Below, one piece after another: positions 1-8,728 of a DNA stretch of 64,000 nt. The number at the start of each line of letters is the position of its first letter. The first letter of the stretch is position 1. The translations under genes were made by a program, and so were the position numbers. The notes beneath the pieces were generated by a model that worked only from the letters and a program-made list of their open reading frames with translations, did no database searches and was not told where the DNA came from. The DNA is from JAJDOD01 sp039024895 (GTDB lineage: Bacteria; Pseudomonadota; Alphaproteobacteria; Rhodobacterales; Rhodobacteraceae), in assembly GCA_039024895.1 (NCBI GenBank), contig JBCCPJ010000014.1:15774-79773 (forward strand). Direction: 5' to 3'.

Positions 1-1
1 C

Positions 2-658
2 GGCCGCGAGGGTCAGTTGTTAAGAGGCGAAACTGATGGGCAAGAGTTTGTTCCTTTGCGCCCCGCTCAAAGTCGATACGCTCCTATCCTGCTGCCGCCT
101 GTCAGTTTTGACGACAAGGTTTACTTTCTAACGGACGATAGGAAGCTACTTGTTTTCTCTGATCCCAAAGGTGATCTCGAAGGACTGACCGTAGAAATAC
201 CAGGGCCGGTGATTTCATCGCCAATTGTGATTCAAAATCAACTGGTCTTGGAAACGGTCTTTGATGGTTTTTATCTTTTTGATTCAAATGAAAAAAGGGT
301 GACGGAGCCTCTCTTTCCTGAGAGTAGCCGAGCGAGACACTTTTTTGAAACTCCTAATGATATTTACGTCTTCAGCCGCACAGGCATCTGGTCTTACGGC
401 ACAATTTATGACGAGGCGAAAGCGCTCCGGACTGGCCGGGACAATGTATCGGAAGTCAGAAGCTTGCGCCTATCCAGCATGGGAACTCCCGTTCTATTCG
501 GCAATCGCGTCGTTGTTCCGGCGGGGCGGCTCGTGTTGTCTGGTCCGGGTACGCTGGATCAACAGTTTCGCGACCTCGAACTGGCCGACAGAGGCGCCGG
601 GGATGAGGCTTTGCGGACGGCTTTAGAAGGGTTGGATGCAGGTATTCTTGCCTTTTAG
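2..658 (+). pseudogene. 5'-truncated beta-propeller-like protein, ended by an in-frame TAG
   Basis: The frame is open to the left edge, so the true start lies outside the window; TTG at 17 is only the first possible internal start. The protein has short beta-rich repeats (for example DDKVYFLTDDRKLLVFS and SSPIVIQNQLVLETVFDG) of the kind seen in PQQ-like or WD-type propellers. The TAG at 656-658 is followed in the same frame by sense codons that run without a break to 1201 and end in a transmembrane segment. The simplest reading is one gene, with an extracytoplasmic propeller and a C-terminal membrane anchor, cut by a nonsense mutation. Two separate genes, or a sequencing error, remain possible. 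I cannot name the family precisely. Confidence 0.5.
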
Positions 659-682
659 GAGTTTGATGATTTTCTGGCCACA

Positions 683-1201
683 ATGCGCGAAATTGAGATT
701 GAGCGTGCTGGGCTGGAAAAGGTCCTTGACGACACGGAAAATCGACGGCGCATCTATGACGAGATGCCGAGGGTCATTCTCGCGCGGGAAGAGGTCGAGA
801 TTGCGTTTGACAGCTTCCTGCGGCGCTGTCGACAAGGTGCGAACGACGCAAACTTTCAAGGCGTGACCGAAGCCTGTGTCCAAAGCTGGCATGCCAATGC
901 GTCTGAGCGCAGCGGAGCGTGGTGGAAAATCCTGGCCGAACAGGTGCCGCCCGGTATCCTGCTGCTCTTTCTCATCGGCTATCTGGCTGGGCTATATCGG
1001 TACAACATGCGGCTTTCCGGCTTTCATCATTCCCGTGCCGATGCGCTTGAGCTGGTTGCAGGAGGCATGGTGTCCAAGGGCAATATGGACGACTTTACAA
1101 AGCTGGCCTTAGCGTTGGCCGCGGATTCTGTTGAGTTTGGAAAGATGCAAGTCGGACTTGGTGCTGGCAATGTGAGTATCGAACGCGCTGCAAAGTCCTA
1201 G
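683..1201 (+). pseudogene. Membrane-anchored C-terminal half of the interrupted propeller gene
   Basis: The 172-residue frame starting MREIEIERAG lies in the same reading frame as the upstream propeller segment and is separated from it only by the TAG at 656-658; the intervening codons (EFDDFLAT) are also open. It holds a helical, charged stretch with a coiled-coil look (residues about 1-50), two cysteines, one clear membrane segment (VPPGILLLFLIGYLAGLY, residues about 89-106) and a cytoplasmic tail of about 65 residues. No good Shine-Dalgarno sequence precedes ATG 683, which favours readthrough or decay of a single gene over a genuine second start. Function is unknown. Confidence 0.45.
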
Positions 1202-1542
1202 GCTGTTTTCTGTGTTACGTCTAATGCTGACCTAACGCAGGCACCGTCGCGCTGACTGCGGGTGCTGGGTTTGTGTTTCGGGGTGCCAGCGCCTAAGCAT
1301 CGATGGTTGCGACGGCGGGGATACATGGGCGAAAACTCCGCCTTGCAATGCATGTGATATTGTAACATATGAGGCGTGCAAACATGCAACAACGAGAGTT
1401 GCGAAAGACAGTGGCCGGTCTTGTCTGACGTTGCAGCGACCGGTTTCAAAACGTTTTACCCCGCCCGGATGCACCATCCCAGCCTAGGCAACCCATAGCA
1501 GTTTTCTTTTCGAAGACCGAAGAGTGAGTAGGGACGCCACCT
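1202..1542. other. Non-coding gap upstream of the flavoprotein operon
   Basis: No credible gene is seen in these 341 bases. Around 1343-1389 there is an imperfect inverted repeat whose arms resemble TTGCAATGCATGT and GCAAACATGCAAC, with an AT-rich centre (TGTAACATATG). It could be an operator for the operon starting at 1543, but the arms are imperfect and nothing ties it to a known regulator. Confidence 0.3.
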
Positions 1543-2682
1543 ATGATTATGGACACGGATATCGGGTTCCCAAACCACCTGCATGTGGCCGTGGTAGGTG
1601 CGGGGCCCGCTGGTCTTGGTGTGGCCCGTGTTTTGCGCGATCTGCAAATCCCGGATGTCTGGGTCCTTGAGCGTGGCAAGATCGGTCAGAGTTTTCTCGA
1701 TTGGCCGGTAGAGACCCGGCTGCTCACGCCGTCATTCCCGGGCAATGTCTTTGGCGTGACCGATCTTAATGCGATTAGCTTTGATAGTTCTCCGGGCTGG
1801 TCGCTTCGCAGTGAACATCCGACCGGGCAAGCCTATGCGCAATATCTCTCGCAGGCTGCCGAGATGTTTGGCGTCAACGTCCAATGCGGTATCGATATTC
1901 TGTCTGTTGAACCGGTCGATAACGGTTTTGCCTTGCAGACCAATCGCGGGTCTTTCACGGCTGAATTCGTCATTTGGGCTTGCGGTCATTTCGGGGCGCC
2001 CTCCGATGCGGCCCTGCCAGGAGCCGAGCTAGGTCGGCATTACGGCACGGTGCAAAGCTGGAATGACATTGCCGAGGACGAAGTCTATGTCATTGGCGGC
2101 TACGAAAGCGGGATCGACGCGGCTATCGGCCTTGCCCAGACGGGTAAGGACGTCATCGTGTTGGATCGCGGCGCGCCATGGCTCGACGGTGACAAGGACC
2201 CAAGCCGCAGTTTGTCGCCTTATACCCAACAACGGCTTGATGTGTTTCGTAAATGCCTGTCAATTACGCTCTTGCCTGATGCGGATGTGATTGCGTTAGA
2301 GCAGGAAGCAAACGGCGTTCACATCCTTGCGGGTGACGGGCGTTCCTGGCTTTCGGATGGACCGCCCATTTTGGCGACGGGCTTTATTGGCGGCACCAAG
2401 CGCGTGTCGGACTGGTTTGATTACGGGCCCGATGGCCTCCCGGTGCTCACCGCTCAAGACGAGTCTACGACGATGCCGGGGCTTTTCCTTGTGGGGCCAG
2501 AAGTATCACACCGGGGGCATCTGTTTTGCTTTATCTACAAGTTTCGCCAACGTTTTGCGGTGGTTGCAAGAGCTATCGCTGGACGCATGGGCGTCGATAC
2601 GGAAGTCCTCGAATTCTATTACGATAACAACATGTTCCTCGATGATCTGACCTGTTGCGATGACGATAAATGCCTGTGCTGA
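1543..2682 (+). CDS. FAD/NAD(P)-binding flavoprotein oxidoreductase with cysteine-rich tail
   Basis: A 379-residue flavoprotein. The N-terminal dinucleotide-binding motif VVGAGPAGLG (residues about 16-25) and a second Rossmann motif VIGGYESGIDAA (residues about 183-194) are those of flavin monooxygenase/thioredoxin-reductase-like enzymes that bind FAD and NAD(P)H; ATGFIGG fits the FMO-type ATG motif. The tail is unusual: it ends TCCDDDKCLC, with Cys371, 372, 377 and 379, which looks like a soft-metal or metalloid binding or redox site. The next gene starts 21 bases downstream and encodes an ACR3-like permease, so a role in metalloid or thiol-metal detoxification (ArsO-like) is plausible but unproven. 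ATG 1543 is the first in-frame start after an upstream stop. Confidence 0.75.
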   Translation: MIMDTDIGFPNHLHVAVVGAGPAGLGVARVLRDLQIPDVWVLERGKIGQSFLDWPVETRLLTPSFPGNVFGVTDLNAISFDSSPGWSLRSEHPTGQAYAQYLSQAAEMFGVNVQCGIDILSVEPVDNGFALQTNRGSFTAEFVIWACGHFGAPSDAALPGAELGRHYGTVQSWNDIAEDEVYVIGGYESGIDAAIGLAQTGKDVIVLDRGAPWLDGDKDPSRSLSPYTQQRLDVFRKCLSITLLPDADVIALEQEANGVHILAGDGRSWLSDGPPILATGFIGGTKRVSDWFDYGPDGLPVLTAQDESTTMPGLFLVGPEVSHRGHLFCFIYKFRQRFAVVARAIAGRMGVDTEVLEFYYDNNMFLDDLTCCDDDKCLC

Positions 2683-2703
2683 GCGGAAGAAGGCGGGAGT
2701 GAC

Positions 2704-3711
2704 ATGAACTCGCATACCGGTTTGGCAAACGTCGAAGATAACGACATTCCGACTCCGTTTAGCACGGGCGCCCTGTTTCTTGCGACGATCGCCCTAGGCG
2801 CGGGCATCGGCCTGTCGACGCCCAGCGTCGCAGAGACGATGTCCCGGGGCATCGACTCGACATTGTTGGTTCTGATCTTCCTGCTGTTTTTCGAGTTACG
2901 CCTCGGGGCGATTGCCAAGGCCTTTGGCAAGGTGAGGTTTCTCGCAATCGCTTGGGGCGCGAATTTCCTGATCATCCCCGTCATCGGCTTCACCATCGCG
3001 AGCCTCGTCTTTTCAAGCGAACCGCTCTTGTTCACGGGGTTGATGATCTACTTTCTGGCGCCGTGTACCGATTGGTTTTTGGGTTTCACGCGGATGGCGC
3101 GGGGCGACACTGAACTCGGCGCGGCACTCATCCCGATCAATATTGTTACGCAGGTTTTGCTCTTTCCAATTTGGCTTTGGGCTCTCACCCAAAGCTCGGG
3201 GCTTTTTGACTTCGGGGCGATGCCAGACCTCCTCATTCAGTGGTTTGTCCTGCCCTTGTTGGCCGCGCAAGCATTGCGGTTTGCTGCAGATACAGCCCTG
3301 CCGCGCGTTTGGAGCGACCGAGGCTTCGCCCTTATCAGCAGATGCGTCCCGGTTGTGCTTGCGGCTTTGATCGCGCAGATTTTCGCCACGCATGTGGGCG
3401 CGCTTGCCTTGAACCCGAAACTCTTTGCGCTGGTCGCCCTCGGCGTTTGCCTTTTCTTTGTGATGACGTTTCTTGTCGGGGAAGGGCTCGCGCGACTGTA
3501 TCACTTGCAATATCCGCAGCGCGCCTTGCTTGCCATGACTATGGCCGCGCGCAATGCGCCCCTTATGCTGGCCTTGACGGCCGTTGCCCTCCCTGACCAG
3601 CCATTGATCCTGGCCATGATTGTCTTTGGCATGCTGGTCGAAATCCCCCTTCTAACGGCACTAAAGCAGCTTCTGCTGCGACTCCGTGGCGTGACCGAGC
3701 GAGGTATTTGA
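2704..3711 (+). CDS. ACR3/bile acid:sodium symporter-like permease
   Basis: A 335-residue polytopic membrane protein with about ten hydrophobic segments in the BART (bile/arsenite/riboflavin transporter) arrangement. The segment LAPCTDWFLGFTRMARGD (residues about 119-136) matches the position of the conserved APCT motif in ACR3 arsenite exporters, including its Cys, but differs after it. That points to a divergent ACR3-like subfamily whose substrate may not be arsenite. It starts with ATG 2704 behind a GGCGGGAG ribosome-binding site and its stop overlaps the next start (TGATG), so the three genes 1543-3926 should be co-translated. Family assignment is good; substrate is inference. Confidence 0.75.
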   Translation: MNSHTGLANVEDNDIPTPFSTGALFLATIALGAGIGLSTPSVAETMSRGIDSTLLVLIFLLFFELRLGAIAKAFGKVRFLAIAWGANFLIIPVIGFTIASLVFSSEPLLFTGLMIYFLAPCTDWFLGFTRMARGDTELGAALIPINIVTQVLLFPIWLWALTQSSGLFDFGAMPDLLIQWFVLPLLAAQALRFAADTALPRVWSDRGFALISRCVPVVLAALIAQIFATHVGALALNPKLFALVALGVCLFFVMTFLVGEGLARLYHLQYPQRALLAMTMAARNAPLMLALTAVALPDQPLILAMIVFGMLVEIPLLTALKQLLLRLRGVTERGI

Positions 3712-3926
3712 TGTCGCACGTCCCAGACACCTATGATGAGTGGAAGCACTGCATCACCGTAAAATGCGGGATCCCCTTGACGCAAAGCTACGTGCAAGAG
3801 CGTCTGACGGCGCTCAATGATCAAAAGGACTACCACACGCAGCGATTTGTTGAACGCTGGGGGGCTGATCATCACGCGCGTACAATTGCTTGGTTTGAGC
3901 AAGCCGCGCAGGAGTTTGCTGCTTAG
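3711..3926 (+). CDS. Small conserved-looking protein coupled to the ACR3-like permease
   Basis: A 71-residue soluble protein. ATG 3711-3713 overlaps the TGA of the permease gene (TGATG), the usual sign of translational coupling; a TTG three bases earlier is less likely. It contains two cysteines in HCITVKCGIP (residues about 13-22) and a His/Trp-rich C-terminal half (RWGADHHARTIAWF). I do not recognise a characterised family. Position and the Cys/His content suggest an accessory role to the flavoprotein and permease, perhaps substrate binding, but this is inference. Confidence 0.65.
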   Translation: MSHVPDTYDEWKHCITVKCGIPLTQSYVQERLTALNDQKDYHTQRFVERWGADHHARTIAWFEQAAQEFAA

Positions 3927-4100
3927 TCTTTGCCCGATGATATATAAGCAGCGGCTCGTGGTAACTCACATCTTTCGCGTGCTGCCGGTGGCATAGACAG
4001 TTTCGAGATGCGGTCCTGCTTCGCGCAGGTGAGAAAGCCCCTCTGACGACTGTCACGCGATGGTCATGTTCTGTGACTAAATGTACCCCAAATCGGGGGC

Positions 4101-4128
4101 TTGTCAGCACACAAGCGCCAGATATAGT
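4101..4128 (+). promoter_or_regulatory. Likely sigma-70 promoter for the HNH nuclease gene
   Basis: TTGTCA (4101-4106) and TATAGT (4123-4128) are separated by 16 bases and lie 74 bases upstream of the HNH gene start at 4202. Just upstream is a small inverted repeat (CCCCAAATCGGGG, about 4086-4098). Good match to the vegetative consensus by eye; no transcription data. Confidence 0.5.
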
Positions 4129-4201
4129 GGCGACAGACGTTGGCACGGTGCCCACCGTTCTGACGCCCATGCAGAGGCAATGAGTGGGGTAGGAGTGCTT
4201 C

Positions 4202-4786
4202 ATGGCCGGTGAGTTCAGAACGAGTTTCGTGCGCGAACCAAACAATCTGAGACATCACCCCGCGCTTGTGTTGAACGCGGATTACCGACCTTTGTCTTAC
4301 TACCCCTTATCGCTGTGGCCTTGGCAGGATGCGATCAAGGCCGCCTGGCTCGACAGGGTTACCATCCTGGCCGAATATGACGAGGTGGTCCGAAGTCCCT
4401 CAACCGAGATCAGAATCCCTTCGGTCGTCGTCCTGAAAGACTATGTTCATCCCCAGAAGCGCGTGGCTTTCACGCGCTTCAATCTTTTTCTGCGGGATGA
4501 ATTTCAATGCCAGTATTGCGGCGCCAAAGGCGAGTTGACCTTCGATCATGTGGTGCCGCGCGCGCGGGGCGGCGTGACCAGTTGGGAGAACGTCGTGGCT
4601 GCGTGTTCGAAATGTAACCTCAAGAAGGGGTCGAAGAGCATTTCCCATGCGGGGCTGTCACTGCGAAAACCGCCCCGTCAACCAGGCGCGGAAGAGCTGC
4701 GCAATCAGGGCCGCAAGTTTCCGCCCAACCACTTGCATGAAACCTGGCTCGACTTTCTCTATTGGGATGCGGAGCTCGAAGCCTGA
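4202..4786 (+). CDS. HNH endonuclease family protein
   Basis: A 194-residue HNH nuclease. The zinc-ribbon Cys pairs CQYC (Cys103, Cys106) and CSKC (Cys135, Cys138) flank the catalytic FDHVVPRARGG segment (Asp115-His116) and the WENVV Asn130, the standard beta-beta-alpha-metal layout that nicks or cuts DNA with one divalent ion. The first 95 residues form an extra N-terminal region (LNADYRPLSYYPLSLWPWQDAIKA) typical of a widespread stand-alone chromosomal HNH family in alphaproteobacteria. No restriction methylase or phage terminase gene is adjacent, so it is probably a housekeeping or repair-type nuclease and not part of a restriction system. Its biological role is not established. Confidence 0.9.
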   Translation: MAGEFRTSFVREPNNLRHHPALVLNADYRPLSYYPLSLWPWQDAIKAAWLDRVTILAEYDEVVRSPSTEIRIPSVVVLKDYVHPQKRVAFTRFNLFLRDEFQCQYCGAKGELTFDHVVPRARGGVTSWENVVAACSKCNLKKGSKSISHAGLSLRKPPRQPGAEELRNQGRKFPPNHLHETWLDFLYWDAELEA

Positions 4787-4848
4787 CCAGGGTTTTGAGC
4801 CGGGTGATGACGCTTTCTTTCCGTAAGGCAGGCGGTTACTTTTGATGC

Positions 4849-5811
4849 ATGGCTGATCCCTTCTTCACGCCCGTCTCTGGCTTTGACCTGCCCCGTTTTG
4901 CGGGCGTGCCGACGTTCATGCGTCTGCCTCATGTGCCGCCGGGGCATGAGCGGTTCGAGGACGTGGATATCGGTCTGGTGGGAGCGCCCTGGGACGGCGG
5001 GACGACCAACCGACCGGGGCCGCGCCACGGGCCGCGCCAATTGCGGGACGCATCGACCATGATCCGGGCGGAACATCCCGTGAGCCATGTCCGACCGTTC
5101 GAAACCGTCCGTTGTGCCGACCTTGGGGATGTGGGGCCAAACCCAGCGAGCATTCCCGACAGCCTCGATCGCATGGTGGCATTCTTTGAGCGCGTGAAGT
5201 CAGCGGGTATCCGACCGTTAACAGCTGGAGGGGATCATCTGTGCTCTCTGCCAATCCTGCGCGCCTTGGCCGAGACGCCGCTCGGGATGATCCATTTTGA
5301 TAGCCATACCGATTTATATCATAGCTATTTTGGCGGGGAGATGTATACCCACGGCACGCCTTTCCGCCGTGCCATTGAAGAGGAACTGCTCGACCCAAAA
5401 CGCGTCGTACAAATTGGTATCCGAGGCACCATGTATGACCGCGAAGACCTGGATTTTGCCGCGAGCGTGGGCGTCCGTATCATCCGCATCGAGGAGTTCT
5501 TCGCCCGAGGCGTTGCCGATGTCATGGCCGAAGCGCGGGAGATCGTGGGGCAAGCGCCAATCTATGTGAGCTACGACATCGACTTCATCGATCCGACCTT
5601 TGCGCCCGGGACTGGCACGCCCGAGGTGGGCGGCCCCAACAGTTTCCAGTCGCTCGACGTCTGCCGTCACCTAAGCGGCCTCGATATTCGCGGGGCCGAT
5701 CTGGTGGAGGTGTCACCGCCCTTCGATGCCGCGGGCGGCACATCGTTCCTCGGCGCGTCGGTGATGTTTGAACTGCTTTGTGCGATGGTGAGCGGATCGA
5801 AGACGGGCTAG
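4849..5811 (+). CDS. Agmatinase/ureohydrolase family protein
   Basis: A 320-residue member of the arginase/agmatinase superfamily, which hydrolyses guanidino compounds to urea and an amine using a binuclear Mn centre. The metal-ligand motifs are all present: GGDH (about residue 127), FDSHTD (about residue 149), and SYDIDFIDPTFAPGTGTPE (residues about 242-260), followed by DLVEVSPPFD. Family length is normal. The substrate (agmatine, guanidinobutyrate or guanidinopropionate) cannot be fixed from sequence alone. Its stop overlaps by four bases the stop of the opposite-strand gene at 5808-6107. Confidence 0.88.
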   Translation: MADPFFTPVSGFDLPRFAGVPTFMRLPHVPPGHERFEDVDIGLVGAPWDGGTTNRPGPRHGPRQLRDASTMIRAEHPVSHVRPFETVRCADLGDVGPNPASIPDSLDRMVAFFERVKSAGIRPLTAGGDHLCSLPILRALAETPLGMIHFDSHTDLYHSYFGGEMYTHGTPFRRAIEEELLDPKRVVQIGIRGTMYDREDLDFAASVGVRIIRIEEFFARGVADVMAEAREIVGQAPIYVSYDIDFIDPTFAPGTGTPEVGGPNSFQSLDVCRHLSGLDIRGADLVEVSPPFDAAGGTSFLGASVMFELLCAMVSGSKTG

Positions 5812-6107
5812 CTCGCTTCCCCAAGCTGCACTTCGCCGCGCGCGACACGCTCCAGAAAGGACACCGTTTCGGGGTTGTCCTGCCGCCAAGTATAAAAGGC
5901 GGTGAAACCTGCCTTGTTCACGGCATGCTGGTCCTTCGGCGACATCTCGAAATAGCCGCGCGTATCCACGTTTGGGACGAAAGCAATTTTTATTTCCTGA
6001 TAGATGGCGCTGCAGTACTGGACTTCATCATAGCTCAGGTAGCGTTCCTCGGCGATCTGTCCGCAGGCAAGATATCCAACGATGAGTGAGAGTAGTTCGT
6101 TCGTCAA
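5808..6107 (-). CDS. Hypothetical protein
   Basis: A 99-residue soluble protein that appears to start with TTG at 6107 (MTNELLSLIVGYLAC), since no ATG gives a similar length. It has a helical N-terminus and an aromatic middle (RGYFEMSPKDQHAVNKAGFTAFYTW). I do not recognise a family. It is convergent with the ureohydrolase gene and their stop codons overlap. Codon usage looks like that of its neighbours, which supports a real gene. Confidence 0.6.
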   Translation of the reverse strand: MTNELLSLIVGYLACGQIAEERYLSYDEVQYCSAIYQEIKIAFVPNVDTRGYFEMSPKDQHAVNKAGFTAFYTWRQDNPETVSFLERVARGEVQLGEAS

Positions 6108-6331
6108 TTGGCCAACTCCGGCAAAGTGGGCCTCCCTGGGAGCAAACTTGCCGGAATTGGTTAATGCGGGGTTAGCAAAACGCGCCGCTTGACGCGTGCG
6201 TGCGCGCCTCTGCCCGATTTATATGCGCTTGAATGCCGGCTTCGATGCGTTTTCAGGCGCCTCACTTTTGCGGTTTGACCACATATCTCGACGTGTTTGC
6301 AGGTCAGCCTGTAGCTTTTTCTGCTCGTCGG

Positions 6332-7282
6332 TCAGGCTGAGCAGCTTGCGCCGCCAAGGACGCAGAATTTCGCGCAATGGGGGTGGTTGAGCTGGACAGA
6401 CCGTTCGGCCTCTTCTAGCGTCTCGCCCAATTCGAACTCAGGTGCATAGGGCAGGAGGGTGCAGGCGAGGACGGTAGGCGCCTCTGCCCCCTTACGCTTG
6501 ACCACCATGCGCGACGAGGCACACATCACATCGTTGGGCGATTTGTCGAGGATACCCCAGCAGGCCGTCGTGATCTCGGGCACGTCCACACTTTCGTCCA
6601 TTTCCGGGAAAAGGACAGTCGCGCCGGGGTGCATGGCGTCAATCTCGAAGCCTTCCCGATTGTACAGCTCGGCATAACCCGCGCGGGCGTCCTCCTCCTT
6701 TTCATGCCACATAGTACGACCAGCCACGGTCATTGTGGCGTCAATGTCGCGCAACCAACGCATGCCGATGAGCGACTTTTCAAAGGCGCCGCGTCCGCGT
6801 TCTTCGTCGTGGTACTCGGCTGACCAATGATCGAGCGATATCCGCAAGGTCAACTTGTCGGCGTACTTGGTCACAAGCTTCTCAATCCCGTCTCGCACCG
6901 TCTTGCGCATCATAGGCCGCATGGCGTTTGTCAGGACAAGCACATCATAGCCGCGTAAGAGTGCTGCCTCGGCCATGTCGACCATTTGGGGGTTCATGAA
7001 GGGCTCGCCACCCGTAAAGCCGATTTCGCGCACGCCCCACGCGCGTTTTTCAAGCTGATCGAGGTAGTTCTCAACATCGGCGCGCGTCAGGTAAACCAGG
7101 CGATTATTTGAGGGCGAGCTTTCGATATAGCAATTGATGCAGGCAATATTGCACAAGGTGCCAGTGTTGAACCAAAGGGTCTCGGGATTTGTCAGCGCGA
7201 CGGAGGCGCGTGTCTCACCTTTTGCCGTAATCAGCGGGTCCTGGAATTTACGCTGGTTCAGGTCGGAAATGGTGTCTTTCAT
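6332..7282 (-). CDS. Radical SAM protein
   Basis: A 316-residue radical S-adenosylmethionine enzyme. The [4Fe-4S] motif CNIACINCY supplies Cys44, Cys48 and Cys51 (CxxxCxxC), and IGFTGGEPFMNPQM is the GGE motif that binds SAM. The C-terminal end carries further cysteines (CAKFCVLGGASC), possibly ligands of an auxiliary cluster. The chemistry should be 5'-deoxyadenosyl radical formation; the substrate is unknown and no precursor peptide or partner gene is evident beside it. It is monocistronic by spacing (95 bases from the protease gene upstream). Start ATG 7282. Confidence 0.88.
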   Translation of the reverse strand: MKDTISDLNQRKFQDPLITAKGETRASVALTNPETLWFNTGTLCNIACINCYIESSPSNNRLVYLTRADVENYLDQLEKRAWGVREIGFTGGEPFMNPQMVDMAEAALLRGYDVLVLTNAMRPMMRKTVRDGIEKLVTKYADKLTLRISLDHWSAEYHDEERGRGAFEKSLIGMRWLRDIDATMTVAGRTMWHEKEEDARAGYAELYNREGFEIDAMHPGATVLFPEMDESVDVPEITTACWGILDKSPNDVMCASSRMVVKRKGAEAPTVLACTLLPYAPEFELGETLEEAERSVQLNHPHCAKFCVLGGASCSA

Positions 7283-7377
7283 GGGGGCGCCGTCCTTCGT
7301 TCATAGCTTGGTAAGCTGTTGAGACGGCGAGGGAAAGAAAAAGCGGCACGGCGTGACGAAGTTGTGAACGCCGATGC

Positions 7378-8724
7378 TTAGGGCAAGCTGATCCGACGCC
7401 CCCCAATGGTCAAGCTATAGCGCGGAGCAAGGGGGTGCGTGCCTGGATCGAAGCAGATCAATCCATGTCCGTGGGTCATGGGCTGACCAAGCCGCAGGGT
7501 ATGATGTTGTTTGACCGCGTCGAGAAAGTTGTCTCGGTCATCAATCCCGAGATGCGACCAAAGAAGGGCCATCATTCCGGCGCTATAGGCCGTCGCATGG
7601 GACGTGCCGTAGCGCGCGCTGGTACCGTGCAAGCCGACATGTTCAACGGGTTGATTGCCCGGGTCGGTCTGCCCGCCATAGGCGCATAAATGGTGCCTTT
7701 GTGCTTGTCCCGTCCGATCATAATTGCTGAAGCGTGAATGGTTTCCCGCGCTGTCAATGCTCGCGATCGTGACCACTTCATGAAAGCGCGAAGGATACTT
7801 GATCCTGTCTGAATGGCCCCCATTCCCGGTGGAGGCCAACAGCACCGGCAAACGGCCGGATGGGCCAGCATAACTCGCGACAAAGGCAACCTGTGTTTCG
7901 AGCGAGAAGGCCTTCTGCGCGCCTGTACCCCCGCAATGCGGGCAGGCCGTCATGGCATCAAAGCCGAGGCTCATGCTGATGACATCGCCTGCGCAATCGT
8001 GTTTGGCAATCATCAGGGCAGAAAGCAGCCCCCAGATCGTGATTCTCCGAGCATGGGTCGCCAGTCGCACATAGGCATATTCCGCATCCGGCGCGAGACT
8101 GTGGGCGAGGGTCAGCATCTCTGTCCCGTGCCCATGGGCATCGCCGTAGGGGGCGGCGACGGGAACGGCTTGGCCCGACGTGATGTCCCAGGCCGCTGCG
8201 ATAGGGATCGGCCCGGCGTACCCGGTGTCGAGGATTACGACGCGCCGACCGGCGCCTGTTGCCCCCGCTGCCCGTGCGACAGCTCGCCCGAAACCATCGC
8301 GATAGGCGTTATGCTGTCCTCCCGGCGTGAAGGTACCTCCCACAAGCGCGTCGAGCGTGATGTCGTGATCCGGCTCAATGGCGAAAACCTTGCCATCGGT
8401 CCAGGGTTGTTCGCTCAACGCGCTGAGCGCCTGTTGCGTCAGCTCATCCGTGCGGCCAAAAGGCACTTGGAACCGATAGTAGGACAGTTTGCTTTTCCGA
8501 AGCGCTTGGTATGCTTTGCTGGCGCCTTCGAGATCGTCGGCCAGCGCGCGCTGGTAACTGAATCCAGGCACTTCTGACAAAAACTCGATGAGCCGCCCAG
8601 CGATGTTTTCGTCGCTTGACTGAGCGTCGAATTCAGGTCCGTCGTTCGGCACGGTGACAATTAGGCCTCCTGCCGGGCATCCGTCAGGGCCCAATTCGAT
8701 GGAAGGGTCACGAGGCTCGGGCAT
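7378..8724 (-). CDS. S8 subtilisin-like serine protease, cytoplasmic type
   Basis: A 448-residue protein with a C-terminal S8 peptidase domain: catalytic Asp166 (VVILDTGY), His199 (GHGTEMLTL), oxyanion Asn301 (STGNGG) and Ser375 (GTSHATAYSAGM). The full triad is present, so it should be active. There is no signal peptide; the first 160 residues form a non-conserved region in place of an export prodomain, which suggests an intracellular protease. An inserted CPHCGG element (residues 261-266) could bind zinc. It starts 4 bases after the end of the 194-residue gene at 8729-9313, so the two form an operon. Target unknown. Confidence 0.85.
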   Translation of the reverse strand: MPEPRDPSIELGPDGCPAGGLIVTVPNDGPEFDAQSSDENIAGRLIEFLSEVPGFSYQRALADDLEGASKAYQALRKSKLSYYRFQVPFGRTDELTQQALSALSEQPWTDGKVFAIEPDHDITLDALVGGTFTPGGQHNAYRDGFGRAVARAAGATGAGRRVVILDTGYAGPIPIAAAWDITSGQAVPVAAPYGDAHGHGTEMLTLAHSLAPDAEYAYVRLATHARRITIWGLLSALMIAKHDCAGDVISMSLGFDAMTACPHCGGTGAQKAFSLETQVAFVASYAGPSGRLPVLLASTGNGGHSDRIKYPSRFHEVVTIASIDSAGNHSRFSNYDRTGQAQRHHLCAYGGQTDPGNQPVEHVGLHGTSARYGTSHATAYSAGMMALLWSHLGIDDRDNFLDAVKQHHTLRLGQPMTHGHGLICFDPGTHPLAPRYSLTIGGRRISLP

Positions 8725-8728
8725 GAGA

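Noticed and set aside
4117..4132. NrdR-box-like sequence (CCAGATATAGTGG)
   Set aside because: Only one weak half resembles the box and the downstream gene is not a ribonucleotide reductase; it is better explained as the -10 region of a promoter.
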